Shown one piece after another: positions 21,354 through 30,141 of a stretch of DNA of 64,000 nucleotides. This stretch comes from Burkholderiaceae bacterium (GTDB taxonomy: Bacteria; Pseudomonadota; Gammaproteobacteria; Burkholderiales; Burkholderiaceae_C). Below the pieces are notes generated by a model that searched no databases, was not told where the DNA came from, and saw only the letters and a list, made by a program, of their open reading frames with translations. The DNA lies in the NCBI GenBank assembly GCA_017992055.1, contig JAGOPK010000005.1:298929-362928 (forward strand). Direction: 5' to 3'. The translations under genes were made by a program, and so were the position numbers. The stretch's first letter is position 1. Each line of letters opens with the position of its first letter.

Positions 21354-22613
21354 TCAGCGCTTCAGCGACACCCGGCCCAGATCCCACAGCGGCAGGAACA
21401 CGCCCAGCGCCAGCACCAGCACCATCACGCCCAGGAAGCCGATCAGGATGGGCTCGATCTGCTGCGACAGCGTCTTCAGCTCGTACTGCACGTCGCTGGT
21501 GTAGAGCGTGGCGATCTCGCCCATCAGCTCGTCGATGGCGCCGGTCTCCTCGCCCACCGCGATCATCTGCAGCACCACCGGCGTGAACACGCCGCTGGCC
21601 ACGGCGGCGCGCAGGATGGACTCGCCGCGCTCCACCGCCTCGCGCATGCCCTCGACCTTGCGCGCGATGTGGGCGTTGTCCACCGTCTGGGCGACGATGG
21701 TCAGCGCCTGCTCGATGGGCACGCCGCTTTTCAGCGCCAGCGCAAAGCTGCGCGCAAAGCGCGACAGCGTGGCCTTGGTGACGATGGGCCCGGCCAGCGG
21801 CAGGCGCAGCAGCCAGCGGTCCCAGGCCAGGCGGCCGGCCGGCGTGGCGATCCAGCGCCGCAGGCCAAAGAAGCCGCCCGCCGCGCCCAGGGCCACGGCC
21901 CAGCCCCAGTGGATGGTGAAGTCGGACAGCGCCACCAGGATGCGCGTGGGCAGCGGCAGCTCGGCGCCGAAGCTCTTGAAGACCTCGGCAAAGGCCGGCA
22001 CCACCAGCAGGTTGATGACGCCGATGGCCACCACCATCGCGCTGATGACGAACATCGGATAGCGCAGCGCGGTCTTCACCTGCTGGCGCATGTGCTGCTC
22101 GAACTCGATGTGCTCGAACAGGCGCATGAACACCTCGTCCAGCCGCCCGGTCATCTCGCCCACGCGCACCATGGACACGTAGAAGGCGTCGAACACCCGC
22201 GACTGCTGGGCCAGGCATTTGGACAGCTCGATGCCCGATTCCAGGCTGTGGCGCACATCGGCCAGGGTCTGCCGCAGCGCCGGGTTGGCGCTGGACTCCT
22301 GCAGCCCGGCCAGCGCGCGCAGGATGGGCACGCCCGAGCGCAGCAGCGTGTGCAGCTGGCGTGAGAACAGCATCAGGTCGGTGGCCTGCACCACCGGCTG
22401 CAGCCAGCGCTTGACGGTCTCGGCCAGGCCGGCGCCGGCCGCGCGTGGCGTGCCGGCCCCTGCCGCGGCGCTGCCGGCCGGCGTGATGCGCAGCGGCACG
22501 ATGCCCCGCGCCTGCAGCGCGCTGGCCACGCTGCCGGCATCGGCGGCCTCCAGCTCGCCGCTGACCGGCTGGCCGCCGGAGCGGCCGGTGTAGGCAAAAC
22601 GCAGCTGGGCCAT
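21354..22613 (-). CDS. mshG: MSHA platform protein MshG (GspF/PilC family)
   Basis: 419 residues, inner-membrane platform protein of the pilus motor. Two T2SSF repeats are seen: LMLFSRQLHTLLRSGVPILRAL and LSRFARSFALALKSGVPIEQAL, each followed by a SGxF/membrane segment; three membrane helices occur near 180-200, 215-235 and 390-410. Starts MAQLRFAYTGRSG, 8 bases after mshE. Confidence 0.93.
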   Translation of the reverse strand: MAQLRFAYTGRSGGQPVSGELEAADAGSVASALQARGIVPLRITPAGSAAAGAGTPRAAGAGLAETVKRWLQPVVQATDLMLFSRQLHTLLRSGVPILRALAGLQESSANPALRQTLADVRHSLESGIELSKCLAQQSRVFDAFYVSMVRVGEMTGRLDEVFMRLFEHIEFEQHMRQQVKTALRYPMFVISAMVVAIGVINLLVVPAFAEVFKSFGAELPLPTRILVALSDFTIHWGWAVALGAAGGFFGLRRWIATPAGRLAWDRWLLRLPLAGPIVTKATLSRFARSFALALKSGVPIEQALTIVAQTVDNAHIARKVEGMREAVERGESILRAAVASGVFTPVVLQMIAVGEETGAIDELMGEIATLYTSDVQYELKTLSQQIEPILIGFLGVMVLVLALGVFLPLWDLGRVSLKR

Positions 22614-22621
22614 GGCTCAGT

Positions 22622-24337
22622 TCATTCGGTCTCGGTGCCCACGCGCATGGCCTCGTCCAGCGTGGTGCGGCCGGCCCGGGCCAGGCGCAGCGCATCGCGG
22701 CGCAGCGTGCGGCCGGCCATCTGGCGCCGGCCCGCCTGGTTGAAGCGCGCCAGGTCGTCCTCGGCCAGGGCCTCGACCAGCTCGCGGCTCATCTCCACGA
22801 ACTCGTAGACGCCGGTGCGGCCGCTGTAGCCGGTGTGGTTGCAGTCGCTGCAGCCGCGGCCGCGGCGCCAGCGTGCGCCGGCCAGGTCGTCGGCGCCCAA
22901 GGCTTGGCGCAGCCATTCGTGCTGCTGGGCATCGGGCACATGGTCCTCGCCGCAGCTGGCGCAGATGGTGCGCACCAGGCGCTGGGCCAGCACCAGGTGC
23001 AGCGACATCGCCACCATGTAGCGCGGCACGCCCATGTCCACCAGGCGCAGCGGCGTGGACAGCGCATCGTTGGTGTGCAGCGTGCTCAGCACCAGGTGGC
23101 CGGTCATGGCCGCGCGCAGGCCGATCTCGGCCGTGGTCTGGTCGCGCATCTCGCCGATCAGGATCACGTCCGGGTCCTGGCGCAGCGCCGAGCGCAGCAC
23201 GCGCGAGAAGCTGAGGTCGATCTTGTCCATCACCTGCACCTGGTTCAGGCCGGGCAGGCGGTATTCGACCGGGTCCTCGACGGTGATGATCTTGCGCTCG
23301 CTGTTGTTGAGCTGGTTCAGCGCCGCGTACAGCGTGGTGGTCTTGCCGCTGCCGGTGGGGCCGGTGACCAGGATCAGGCCGTTGGGCCGGGCCAGTGCGC
23401 GGGCGATGGCCTCGCGCGTGGCGTCCGGCAGGTCCATGCTGCGCAGCTGCAGCAGGCCCGCGTCGTGGTTCAGCAGGCGCATCACCACCGACTCGCCATG
23501 CTGGGTGGGCAGGGTGGAGATGCGCACGTCCAGCGCGCCGGCCTTGAGCTTGACGTGGAAGCGGCCGTCCTGCGGCAGGCGGCGCTCGGAGATGTCCAGC
23601 CCGCTCATCAGCTTGAGCCGCAGCGCCACCGCGCCGGCGATCTTGCTGTCGGCCTCGGTCTGCACATGCAGCACGCCGTCGATGCGGAAGCGGATGCGCA
23701 GCATGCGCTCCTGCGGCTCGATGTGGATGTCGGAGGCGCGCATGCGCAGCGCCTGCTCGAACATCGAGCTGAGCAGGCGCACCACCGGCGCGTCCTCGGC
23801 GGTGACCACGGCCAGGCCGAGGATGTCGCCGATCTCGTCCTCGACGTGGGCGATCTCGCTGGTCAGCTCGCGCGCCAGGCCGGCGATCTCGTCGCCGCCG
23901 CGGTAGACGCGGTCGAGTGCGGCCAGCAGCTGCGACTCGGCCACCACCACCAGATCGAGGTCGCGCCGGGTGATGCGGCCGACCTCGTCGTAGGCCGCCA
24001 GGTCGGTGGGGTCGGCCATGGCCAGGCGCAGGGCCTGTCCGGTGCCGGCCTCGGCGATGGGCAGGGCACGCAGGCGCCGCGCCTGGGTCTCGGGCAGCAG
24101 CTGGGCCACCTCGGGCTTGGGCGGCTGCTGGGCCAGGTCGACAAACGGAGCGCGCAGCTGGCGCGCCAGCGCCTTGGCGATCTGCACCTCGGTGACCCAT
24201 TGCCGGTCGATGATGGTGCGGCCCAGCTTGCGGCCGGTGCGCTTCTGCTCGGCCAGCGCCTCGTCCAGCTGGGCGGCAGTGATCAGGGCTTCCTGGATCA
24301 GCAGGTCGCCGAGGCGGACACGTTCGGGGCGGGCCAT
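22622..24337 (-). CDS. mshE: MSHA pilus extension ATPase MshE
   Basis: 571 residues. The N-terminal MshEN domain shows the tandem pattern RLGDLLIQEALI...LDEALAEQ and KLGRTIIDRQWV...IAKAL, the known c-di-GMP-binding module. The C-terminal motor has Walker A GPTGSGKTT, an Asp box, Walker B-like VILIGEMRD and a tetracysteine zinc site (CASC...CSDC). In Vibrio, c-di-GMP binding to MshE drives pilus extension. It follows mshL by 12 bases with no mshM or mshN in between. Confidence 0.95.
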   Translation of the reverse strand: MARPERVRLGDLLIQEALITAAQLDEALAEQKRTGRKLGRTIIDRQWVTEVQIAKALARQLRAPFVDLAQQPPKPEVAQLLPETQARRLRALPIAEAGTGQALRLAMADPTDLAAYDEVGRITRRDLDLVVVAESQLLAALDRVYRGGDEIAGLARELTSEIAHVEDEIGDILGLAVVTAEDAPVVRLLSSMFEQALRMRASDIHIEPQERMLRIRFRIDGVLHVQTEADSKIAGAVALRLKLMSGLDISERRLPQDGRFHVKLKAGALDVRISTLPTQHGESVVMRLLNHDAGLLQLRSMDLPDATREAIARALARPNGLILVTGPTGSGKTTTLYAALNQLNNSERKIITVEDPVEYRLPGLNQVQVMDKIDLSFSRVLRSALRQDPDVILIGEMRDQTTAEIGLRAAMTGHLVLSTLHTNDALSTPLRLVDMGVPRYMVAMSLHLVLAQRLVRTICASCGEDHVPDAQQHEWLRQALGADDLAGARWRRGRGCSDCNHTGYSGRTGVYEFVEMSRELVEALAEDDLARFNQAGRRQMAGRTLRRDALRLARAGRTTLDEAMRVGTETE

Positions 24338-24349
24338 GGGCGCAGGGCC

Positions 24350-26041
24350 TCAGCGGCTGGGCGTGGCGGCCGGGCCCGCATCACCGACCGTGGTCTGCTG
24401 CGGCCAGTTGCCGTCCTGGGTGATGATGGTCGGCTTGAGCAGGATCACCAGCTCGCGCTTCTTGGTCACGGTGCCGGTCTGGCGGAACAGCGCGCCGACC
24501 AGGGGCGCGTCCTGCAGCATCGGCATGCCGCTCTTGTCGTTGGTCGATTCCTGCTTCATCAGGCCGCCGATGGCGACGATCTGGCCGTCCTTGACGCGCA
24601 CGATGGAATCGGTCTCGTTGACCGTGCTGGCCGCCAGCGGCAGCTTGTAGCTGCCCAGCGCGCCCAGGTCGATGTTCTTGCTCTTCTCGGTGACCACGCT
24701 GACGGTGGGATGCACATGCAGCATCACATTGCCGGCCTCGTCGATCTGCGGCGTCACGTCCAGCGAGATGCCCGAGAAGAAGGGCTGCAGCGTCACCGAC
24801 GGCGAGCTCACCGTGCTGCTGCCGCCGGTGGTGGTGGTGGAGGTGATGCCGGTGACATACAGCTCGTCCGAGCCCACCTTCAGCACCGCCTTCTGGTTGT
24901 TCAGCGTGGCGATGCGCGGGCTGGACAGCACCTGCACGTCGCCCTGGGTCTCCAGGAAGTTCAGCAGGCCGGCAAAGTTGGCGGCCTGGAAGGCCAGGCC
25001 GTAGAAGCCGCGGCTCAGCGCGCCGGCGGCCAGGTTCACGCCCGGGGCGATGCTGGTGCCGTCGCCGCCGGTCAGCGCGCCGGTCGGCGCCAGCGTGGCG
25101 CCGGGCGCGGCGCTGCCCAGCGAGATCTGGGTGCTGGTGCCGGGCAGGCGGCCGAAGCCGGCCCAGTTGATGCCGGTCTGCGCATCGCGCGACAGCGAGA
25201 CCTCGATGATCTTGGCCTCCAGCATCACCTGGCGCTCGATGGCCAGCTGCACCGCCTTCAGGTAGGACTCGACCTGGCGCAGCTCGGCCGGCGTGGCCTT
25301 GACCACCACCACGCCGGCGGCCGGGTTCAGCACCACGCTGCGCCCGCCGTGGGCGCCGACCATGGCCACCAGCGAGGCCTGCACCTCGCGCCAGAAGTCG
25401 GCGTCGGAGGTGGTGCGCACCTGGGCGTTGTCGTTGGGCCGGCCGCCATTGGCCTGGCCCTGGCTGGTGCCGGTGCCGCTGCCGGTGCTGCCAGTGCTGC
25501 CGTTGCCCGACAGGCCCTGGGTGATGGCGCTGGAGGTGACGCGCAGGTCACTCTCGCCCTGGCGCCGGCCGGGCAGGTAGTTGACGCGGAACAGCCGCGT
25601 CTGCACCGCATTGCTGTAGACGAAGACGCGGTTGCCGGTGATGCGGTAGTCGTAGCCGAACAGCTCGCGCAGCGTGTCCAGCGCCTCGGGCACGGTGGTG
25701 TCCTTCAGAGTGATCGACAGCGTGCCGGTGACGTCGGGCGTGACCAGCATGTTGTAGGCCGTGCCCTGGGCCAGCTGCAGGAACACCTGGGCCGCCGGCG
25801 CGTTGTTCACCGACAGGTCGAAGCGCGGCTCGGCCGCGGCGGCCGCGGCCGGCCGGGCGGTGGCATTGGCCAGGCGCAGCGGCAGCTCGGCGGCCACGGC
25901 CACGGTCGTGCTGGTGGCGGGGCCGGCAGCCGGGCCGGCAGCGTCGGCGGCCAGGGCCGGCGACAGCGCCATCGGCAGGGCCAGGCTCAGGCCCAGGCCG
26001 AGGCCGGTGCGCAGGGGCAGTTTGGACATGGGCATCCTCAT
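24350..26041 (-). CDS. mshL: MSHA outer-membrane secretin MshL
   Basis: 563 residues. Signal peptide ~1-32 (PALA-ADAAG), an N-terminal STN-like domain (LSVNNAPAAQVFLQLAQGTAYN, TLKDTTVPEALDTL), secretin N-domains, a Gly/Thr-rich loop (GSTGSTGSGTGTSQG) and a C-terminal secretin with VSLSRDAQTGINW and FFSGISLDVTPQID. It forms the outer-membrane pore for the pilus. The start overlaps mshK by ATGA; an alternative start is the Met five codons in. Confidence 0.93.
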   Translation of the reverse strand: MRMPMSKLPLRTGLGLGLSLALPMALSPALAADAAGPAAGPATSTTVAVAAELPLRLANATARPAAAAAAEPRFDLSVNNAPAAQVFLQLAQGTAYNMLVTPDVTGTLSITLKDTTVPEALDTLRELFGYDYRITGNRVFVYSNAVQTRLFRVNYLPGRRQGESDLRVTSSAITQGLSGNGSTGSTGSGTGTSQGQANGGRPNDNAQVRTTSDADFWREVQASLVAMVGAHGGRSVVLNPAAGVVVVKATPAELRQVESYLKAVQLAIERQVMLEAKIIEVSLSRDAQTGINWAGFGRLPGTSTQISLGSAAPGATLAPTGALTGGDGTSIAPGVNLAAGALSRGFYGLAFQAANFAGLLNFLETQGDVQVLSSPRIATLNNQKAVLKVGSDELYVTGITSTTTTGGSSTVSSPSVTLQPFFSGISLDVTPQIDEAGNVMLHVHPTVSVVTEKSKNIDLGALGSYKLPLAASTVNETDSIVRVKDGQIVAIGGLMKQESTNDKSGMPMLQDAPLVGALFRQTGTVTKKRELVILLKPTIITQDGNWPQQTTVGDAGPAATPSR

Positions 26042-26595
26042 CGTCTGGTTCGTTCGGCCACCGACAGCGGCAGCTCGCGGGGCGCCGGCTCGGCCTCGGC
26101 GGCGCCGGGCGTGTAGCGTGCGCTGCGGGTGATCTGGATCGAGCCCGGCGGTTGCTTGGCATCGCCGTCGAGCAGGTTCAGGCGCTCGGTGGTGCCGCCG
26201 GCCTGGCCGGCCGCGGCCGACAGCGTCACGCCCTGGTTGTCGATGGCCAGCACGCGGCGCCCGGCCACGCTGTCGCCGGTGCGCAGCACGCGGCCGTCGA
26301 GCAGGGCGCTGGGCGCGCCACGCGCCGGCAGCTGCACGCCCTGCAACTGCGGCAGCGGCTCGGCGGGCGCGGCGCTGGCGGCGCGGGCGATGGCCCGGGC
26401 CGTGGCCACACCGGGCGCGGCCGGCTGCAGCGCGGCCGGCGGCCGCGTCGGGTCGGACAGTGCGCCCAGCGGCGGCGCGCTGACGGCGCCGGCACCGATG
26501 GCCACCAGCGCCAGGTGCAGCGGCAGGTGGCGCGAGCGCAGCGCGCCGCGCGCCGGCGGGCAGGCGGGGGGAGAGTGGCTGTCGGTGGGCTTCAT
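26038..26595 (-). CDS. mshK: MSHA biogenesis protein MshK
   Basis: 185 residues with one N-terminal hydrophobic segment and the LSDPTRPP motif common to PilP/GspC-like MshK proteins, then a compact domain (LQGVQLPARGAPSALLDGRVLRTGDSV). The proline-rich tail follows. It probably links the inner-membrane complex with the secretin MshL. Overlaps mshL (ATGA) and mshJ (4 bases), so the cluster is coupled. Confidence 0.82.
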   Translation of the reverse strand: MKPTDSHSPPACPPARGALRSRHLPLHLALVAIGAGAVSAPPLGALSDPTRPPAALQPAAPGVATARAIARAASAAPAEPLPQLQGVQLPARGAPSALLDGRVLRTGDSVAGRRVLAIDNQGVTLSAAAGQAGGTTERLNLLDGDAKQPPGSIQITRSARYTPGAAEAEPAPRELPLSVAERTRR

Positions 26596-27335
26596 ATCGC
26601 TATCCAGTTGCGGTCGCGGCTCAGCGTGTACAGGCGCAGCGTCAGCACAGTGGTCGGGTGCTGGCCGACCTTCAGCTGCAGCCCGCCCCACAGCAGGTGC
26701 TGGGGCAGGGCCTCCAGCGCTCGCAGATAGGCCAGCAGGTCGATGTAGCTGCCCTCCAGCACCAGCTCCACGCCATGGCGGTACAGCGAGGGCGGGGCGG
26801 CGTCGCTGCCGGCCAGGCTGGCGGCGGCGCTGGCGGCGGCGGCCGGCGTGGCCGCCGTGGCCGGCGTGCCGGGCGCCGGCAGCGCCAGCAGGTCGGTGCG
26901 GCCCAGCGAGCGCATGGCGCGCACGCGCACCTGGCCATGGCCGGCCAGCACATGGTCGAGCAGGTCCAGCATCTGGTCGGGGCCGACCAGGCTGGCCTCG
27001 TGGCTGCGCAGCGCGCTGTCGGTCTCGCGCACGCGCTGGCGCCAGGCCGTCAGCTCGGCGCGGTCCTGCTGCTGGCGCTGCGTGGCCAGCTGGGCCAGGC
27101 GCTGCAGATCGGCCTGCAGCTGGGCCTGGGCGGCCAGCGCGGCCTGGTGCTCGCGCCGCGCCTGGCTCCAGGCCTGGCTGGCCGGGCTCAGCCACAGCGC
27201 ATCGGCCAGGGCCAGGCTCAGCACCGCGGCCACGGCGATCAGCAGCACCCGCTCGCGCGGCGTGCGCGCGTCGAAGCGCTGCTGCCATGGCCGCAGCCGG
27301 TCGCGCAGTTGCAGCGGATCGGGCAGGCGCATCAT
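26592..27335 (-). CDS. mshJ: MSHA biogenesis protein MshJ (PilO-like)
   Basis: 247 residues. A cytoplasmic N-terminus, a single TM helix (~29-50, VLLIAVAAVLSLALADALW), a long coiled coil (~55-120) and a ferredoxin-like end (HGVELVLEGSYIDLLAYLRALEALP), the PilO/GspM plan. Two consecutive ATGs are available; the first (27335) overlaps the mshI2 stop as ATGA and is preferred. Confidence 0.85.
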   Translation of the reverse strand: MMRLPDPLQLRDRLRPWQQRFDARTPRERVLLIAVAAVLSLALADALWLSPASQAWSQARREHQAALAAQAQLQADLQRLAQLATQRQQQDRAELTAWRQRVRETDSALRSHEASLVGPDQMLDLLDHVLAGHGQVRVRAMRSLGRTDLLALPAPGTPATAATPAAAASAAASLAGSDAAPPSLYRHGVELVLEGSYIDLLAYLRALEALPQHLLWGGLQLKVGQHPTTVLTLRLYTLSRDRNWIAI

Positions 27336-28003
27336 GGTGCAGACCCTCCGCCGGGCGTGGTGGCCGGCAGGTTGGCGGCCAGCGAACGCAGGCTGAAATC
27401 GGTGGCCGCGGGCGCCGAGCCGCCGGCCGGCGCATCGGCGGCCTTCAGGCTCAGCTGCGCGAACGGCCGGCCCTTGAAGCGCGGTTCGGCATTCAGCCGG
27501 CGCAGGTAGTCGGGCAGGGCGGCGGCGTCCAGCATGCGGCCTTCCAGGTCGATGGCGCGGCCGTCCTCGGACAGCGAGAAGCCGGTGATCCACACCGCGC
27601 CATTGGCCTGGCGGGCCAGGGCCAGCAGGTGTTCGGACGGGCCTTCGCGCTGGCCGGCGACGCCGGCCTCCAGGGCCTCGCGGATGCGGCGCTGCGCGCC
27701 GTCCTGCAGGCGCAGCTGCTGCAGCTCGGCCTCGGCCGGCCGCAGCGCGGCGCCGGGCCGGCCCGGTGCCGCGGCACCGGCCTGGCTGCCGGCCGCCACC
27801 AGCTGCTGGCGCAGCGGCGCCAGGCCGTCCTGCAGCGAGCGGCTGGCGGCGCGCTGGCGGGCGCTGTCCAGCTGCAGCCACTGCGCGGCGGCCGTGCTGG
27901 CCAGCAGCACCGCCGCCACCACCGCCAGGCCCTGGACGGCACTGAAGGGCAGGCGCTGCGGCAAGAAGCGCGCATCGAGCAGGTTCAGCTGTTGTGCGGC
28001 CAT
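27332..28003 (-). CDS. mshI2: MSHA biogenesis protein, PilN-like (MshI2)
   Basis: 223 residues starting MAAQQLNLLD, the short cytoplasmic tail that in PilN binds PilM. One TM helix (~22-43), coiled region (~50-115) and a PilN-type domain (VWITGFSLSEDGRAIDLEGRM...LPDYLRRLNAEPRFKGRPF). It lies directly after the PilM-like gene (TGATG overlap), matching the order mshI, mshI2, mshJ seen in several MSHA clusters. Confidence 0.86.
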   Translation of the reverse strand: MAAQQLNLLDARFLPQRLPFSAVQGLAVVAAVLLASTAAAQWLQLDSARQRAASRSLQDGLAPLRQQLVAAGSQAGAAAPGRPGAALRPAEAELQQLRLQDGAQRRIREALEAGVAGQREGPSEHLLALARQANGAVWITGFSLSEDGRAIDLEGRMLDAAALPDYLRRLNAEPRFKGRPFAQLSLKAADAPAGGSAPAATDFSLRSLAANLPATTPGGGSAP

Positions 28004-28944
28004 CAGTCCGGGCCCTCCTCGCGCAGCGCCGCGCCGATGGCCAGCAACGCGCGGTTCAGCGCCAGCGCATCGCCGGCCAGCTCGGGCACGGCCGACAGGT
28101 CCAGCAGTTCGCCCAGGTCCAGCGGCAGCACCGGCACGTACAGCAGCGGCCCCAGGTGCTCGGTCAGGGCCTGCACCCCCGGCATCGGCGTGACCAGCAC
28201 CCGCGCCAGCGTGACCTGGCCGTAGGCGCGCTCGATGCCGTCCAGCGTGCGCTGCAGTTCCAGGCCGACCTGGTCGTGGCTGCGCTGGCGGCTGGCCTCG
28301 TCGTCGCTGCTCAGCTGCTCCAGCGTGATGTCGAACTGGCGCGTGGACAGCAGCTCCTCGCCCCAGGTCACGACCAGGGTGGCATGGCTGGCCTGGCAGT
28401 GCAGCAGGGCCTGGGCGCGGCCGGCGGGCGCCACCCGGCTGCCCAGGTTGCGCAGCGCGGTCTCGGCGATGTCGATGGCCGTCCAGGGCACGCCGGCGGC
28501 ATGGGCCAGGCCGACCAGGGGCCGCACCTGGGCCTCGGCGGCGGCCACCGCGATCAGCTGCGGCTGGGCGCGGTAGCTGGTGCCCTCGGGCACGGCCAGC
28601 ACGTCCACCGCGGCGCCGTCGACCGGGAAGTCCACCAGGTCCTTGAGCTGCCAGCGCACCGCGGCGGCCCAGTCGGCGCGGTCCACGTCGGCCGGCGCGT
28701 CCAGGGTCTGGCACACGTACTGGCCGCGCTGCAGCAGGGCCACGCTGCGGTGGCGGTGCAGGGACCGGCGCTTGCGCAGGCGCTGCAGGCTGCGCGGCGG
28801 GTCGCGCCAGTCGTCCTGCTCCACCCACAGCAGGGCCGGCGGGCCCTCGGAGCGCGGTTGCACCATGGCCCATGCGGCCGTCTCGCCCTGCGGCGCACAA
28901 CCGATCCAACCTGGCAGCAATGAGCGAGCCGAGAAACCGAACAC
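28003..28944 (-). CDS. mshI: MSHA biogenesis protein MshI (PilM-like)
   Basis: 313 residues, a PilM/GspL-like actin-fold protein: DWAAAVRWQLKDLVDFPVDGAAVDVL, ALLHCQASHATLVVTWGEELLSTRQFDI and an LGPLLYVPVLPLDLGELLDL end. A GTG start at 28944 (VFGFSARSLLPGWIG) is chosen because GGGAGAA lies about 9 bases upstream and MshI proteins usually begin just before a PGWLG-like segment. A longer frame exists upstream but is Gly/Pro-rich and unlike MshI. It is the first gene of the pilus operon. Confidence 0.83.
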   Translation of the reverse strand: MFGFSARSLLPGWIGCAPQGETAAWAMVQPRSEGPPALLWVEQDDWRDPPRSLQRLRKRRSLHRHRSVALLQRGQYVCQTLDAPADVDRADWAAAVRWQLKDLVDFPVDGAAVDVLAVPEGTSYRAQPQLIAVAAAEAQVRPLVGLAHAAGVPWTAIDIAETALRNLGSRVAPAGRAQALLHCQASHATLVVTWGEELLSTRQFDITLEQLSSDDEASRQRSHDQVGLELQRTLDGIERAYGQVTLARVLVTPMPGVQALTEHLGPLLYVPVLPLDLGELLDLSAVPELAGDALALNRALLAIGAALREEGPD

Positions 28945-29168
28945 GCGGAGTTCTCCCGAAAATGTCCCCGCATCGTTCCATGCCGCTCCCGCCGGCGATG
29001 GGCGGAAAAGGGCGGTGATTCGGGACAGTCCGTGGCCCCGGCACCCCCCGGCACCCCCCGGCACCCCCGGCGCTCCCGCGGCGTTGACACGCTGGCGACT
29101 GCCTGCCGCCGGTGCGGCGGCGACACTGCCGGCCCGTCCCGCGACCGCCGGCCCCGGCCAACCCCGCC
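28945..29168. promoter_or_regulatory. Divergent intergenic region between mshI and a nitronate monooxygenase
   Basis: 224 bases between divergent genes, so it should carry the MSHA operon promoter on the minus strand and a promoter for the oxidase on the plus strand. A TTGACA hexamer sits at 29084-29089 but no convincing -10 follows. A tandem GC-rich repeat occupies 29041-29070. No operator can be named. Confidence 0.5.
29041..29070. repeat. Three tandem copies of a 10-base GC-rich unit
   Basis: GCACCCCCCG occurs twice back to back and a third time with one C fewer, in the mshI upstream region. Its copy number could vary by slippage. Confidence 0.85.
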
Positions 29169-30104
29169 ATGAACCGCTTTCTTGCCCATTGCGGCGCCCA
29201 GGTGCCCATCGTCCAGGCGCCGATGGGCTGGATCGCGCGCAGCCCGCTGGCGCTGGCGGTGTCGCGCGCCGGCGGCCTGGGCATCATCGAGACCTCGTCG
29301 GGCGAAACCGCCGCCTGCCAGCGCGAGATCGGCGTGATGCTCGAATCCGGCCTGCCGTTCGGCGTCAACCTGCCGATCCGCTTCCTGCACGACGACGCCA
29401 TGCTGCGCTATGTGTGCGAGGCCGGCATCCGCTTCGTCACCACCTCGGCCGGCAGCCCGGCCAAGTTCATCGCGCCGCTGAAGGCCAGCGGCATCGCCGT
29501 CTACCACGCGGTGCCCACGCTGGAGGCGGCGCTGAAATGCGTGGACGCCGGCGTCGACGGCCTGGTGGTCGAGGGCGCCGAAGGCGGCGGCTTCAAGAAC
29601 CCCGAGGAAGTCAGCACCCTGGTGCTGCTGCAGGCCATCCGCGAGCGCGTGGACGTGCCCCTGGTGGCCGCCGGCGGCATCGTCGACGGCCGCGGCATGG
29701 CCGCGGCCTTTGCGCTGGGCGCCGAGGGCATCCAGATGGGCACGCGCTTCGTGGCCAGTGCCGAAAGCCCGGTGCACGACGGCTACAAGCAGGCCATCGT
29801 CGCCGCCGCCACCACCGGCACCGTGGTGCTCAACCAAAAGGCCACGCCCTGCATCCGCGCGCTGAAGACCGGCTGGAGCGCGCCGGTGCGCGAGGCCGGC
29901 CTGCTGCCGCCCGAGGCCTTTGCCGGCATCCGCCGCGTCTACTTCGACGGCGACATGGACGCCGCGCCGGCGCTGGCCGGCCAGAGCGCCGGCCTGATCC
30001 ATGCGGTGGCCAGCGCGCAGCAGATCATCGAGCAGGCGGTGGCCGAGTTCCATGCCATCGCCCGCCGCCTGGGCGCCATGGCCGACGGCCGCCATTTCGG
30101 CTGA
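29169..30104 (+). CDS. Nitronate monooxygenase (2-nitropropane dioxygenase) family protein
   Basis: 311-residue FMN TIM-barrel protein: VPIVQAPMGWIA, SRAGGLGIIE, FGVNLPI, GVDGLVVEGAEGGGF, LVAAGGIVDGRGMAAAFALGAEGIQMGTRF. These are the FMN/phosphate-binding signatures of the NMO family, which oxidises alkyl nitronates or related flavin substrates. The usual catalytic His of class I enzymes (GGH) is replaced by GAEGGG, so the true substrate may differ. Start ATG at 29169. An SDR gene follows 37 bases on. Confidence 0.88.
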   Translation: MNRFLAHCGAQVPIVQAPMGWIARSPLALAVSRAGGLGIIETSSGETAACQREIGVMLESGLPFGVNLPIRFLHDDAMLRYVCEAGIRFVTTSAGSPAKFIAPLKASGIAVYHAVPTLEAALKCVDAGVDGLVVEGAEGGGFKNPEEVSTLVLLQAIRERVDVPLVAAGGIVDGRGMAAAFALGAEGIQMGTRFVASAESPVHDGYKQAIVAAATTGTVVLNQKATPCIRALKTGWSAPVREAGLLPPEAFAGIRRVYFDGDMDAAPALAGQSAGLIHAVASAQQIIEQAVAEFHAIARRLGAMADGRHFG

Positions 30105-30141
30105 GCCCCTTTTTCCCTGCAGATGAGATGGAGACACCGCG

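Noticed and set aside
29041-29070. CRISPR array
   Set aside because: Only three contiguous 10-base units, no spacers, no cas genes in the window.
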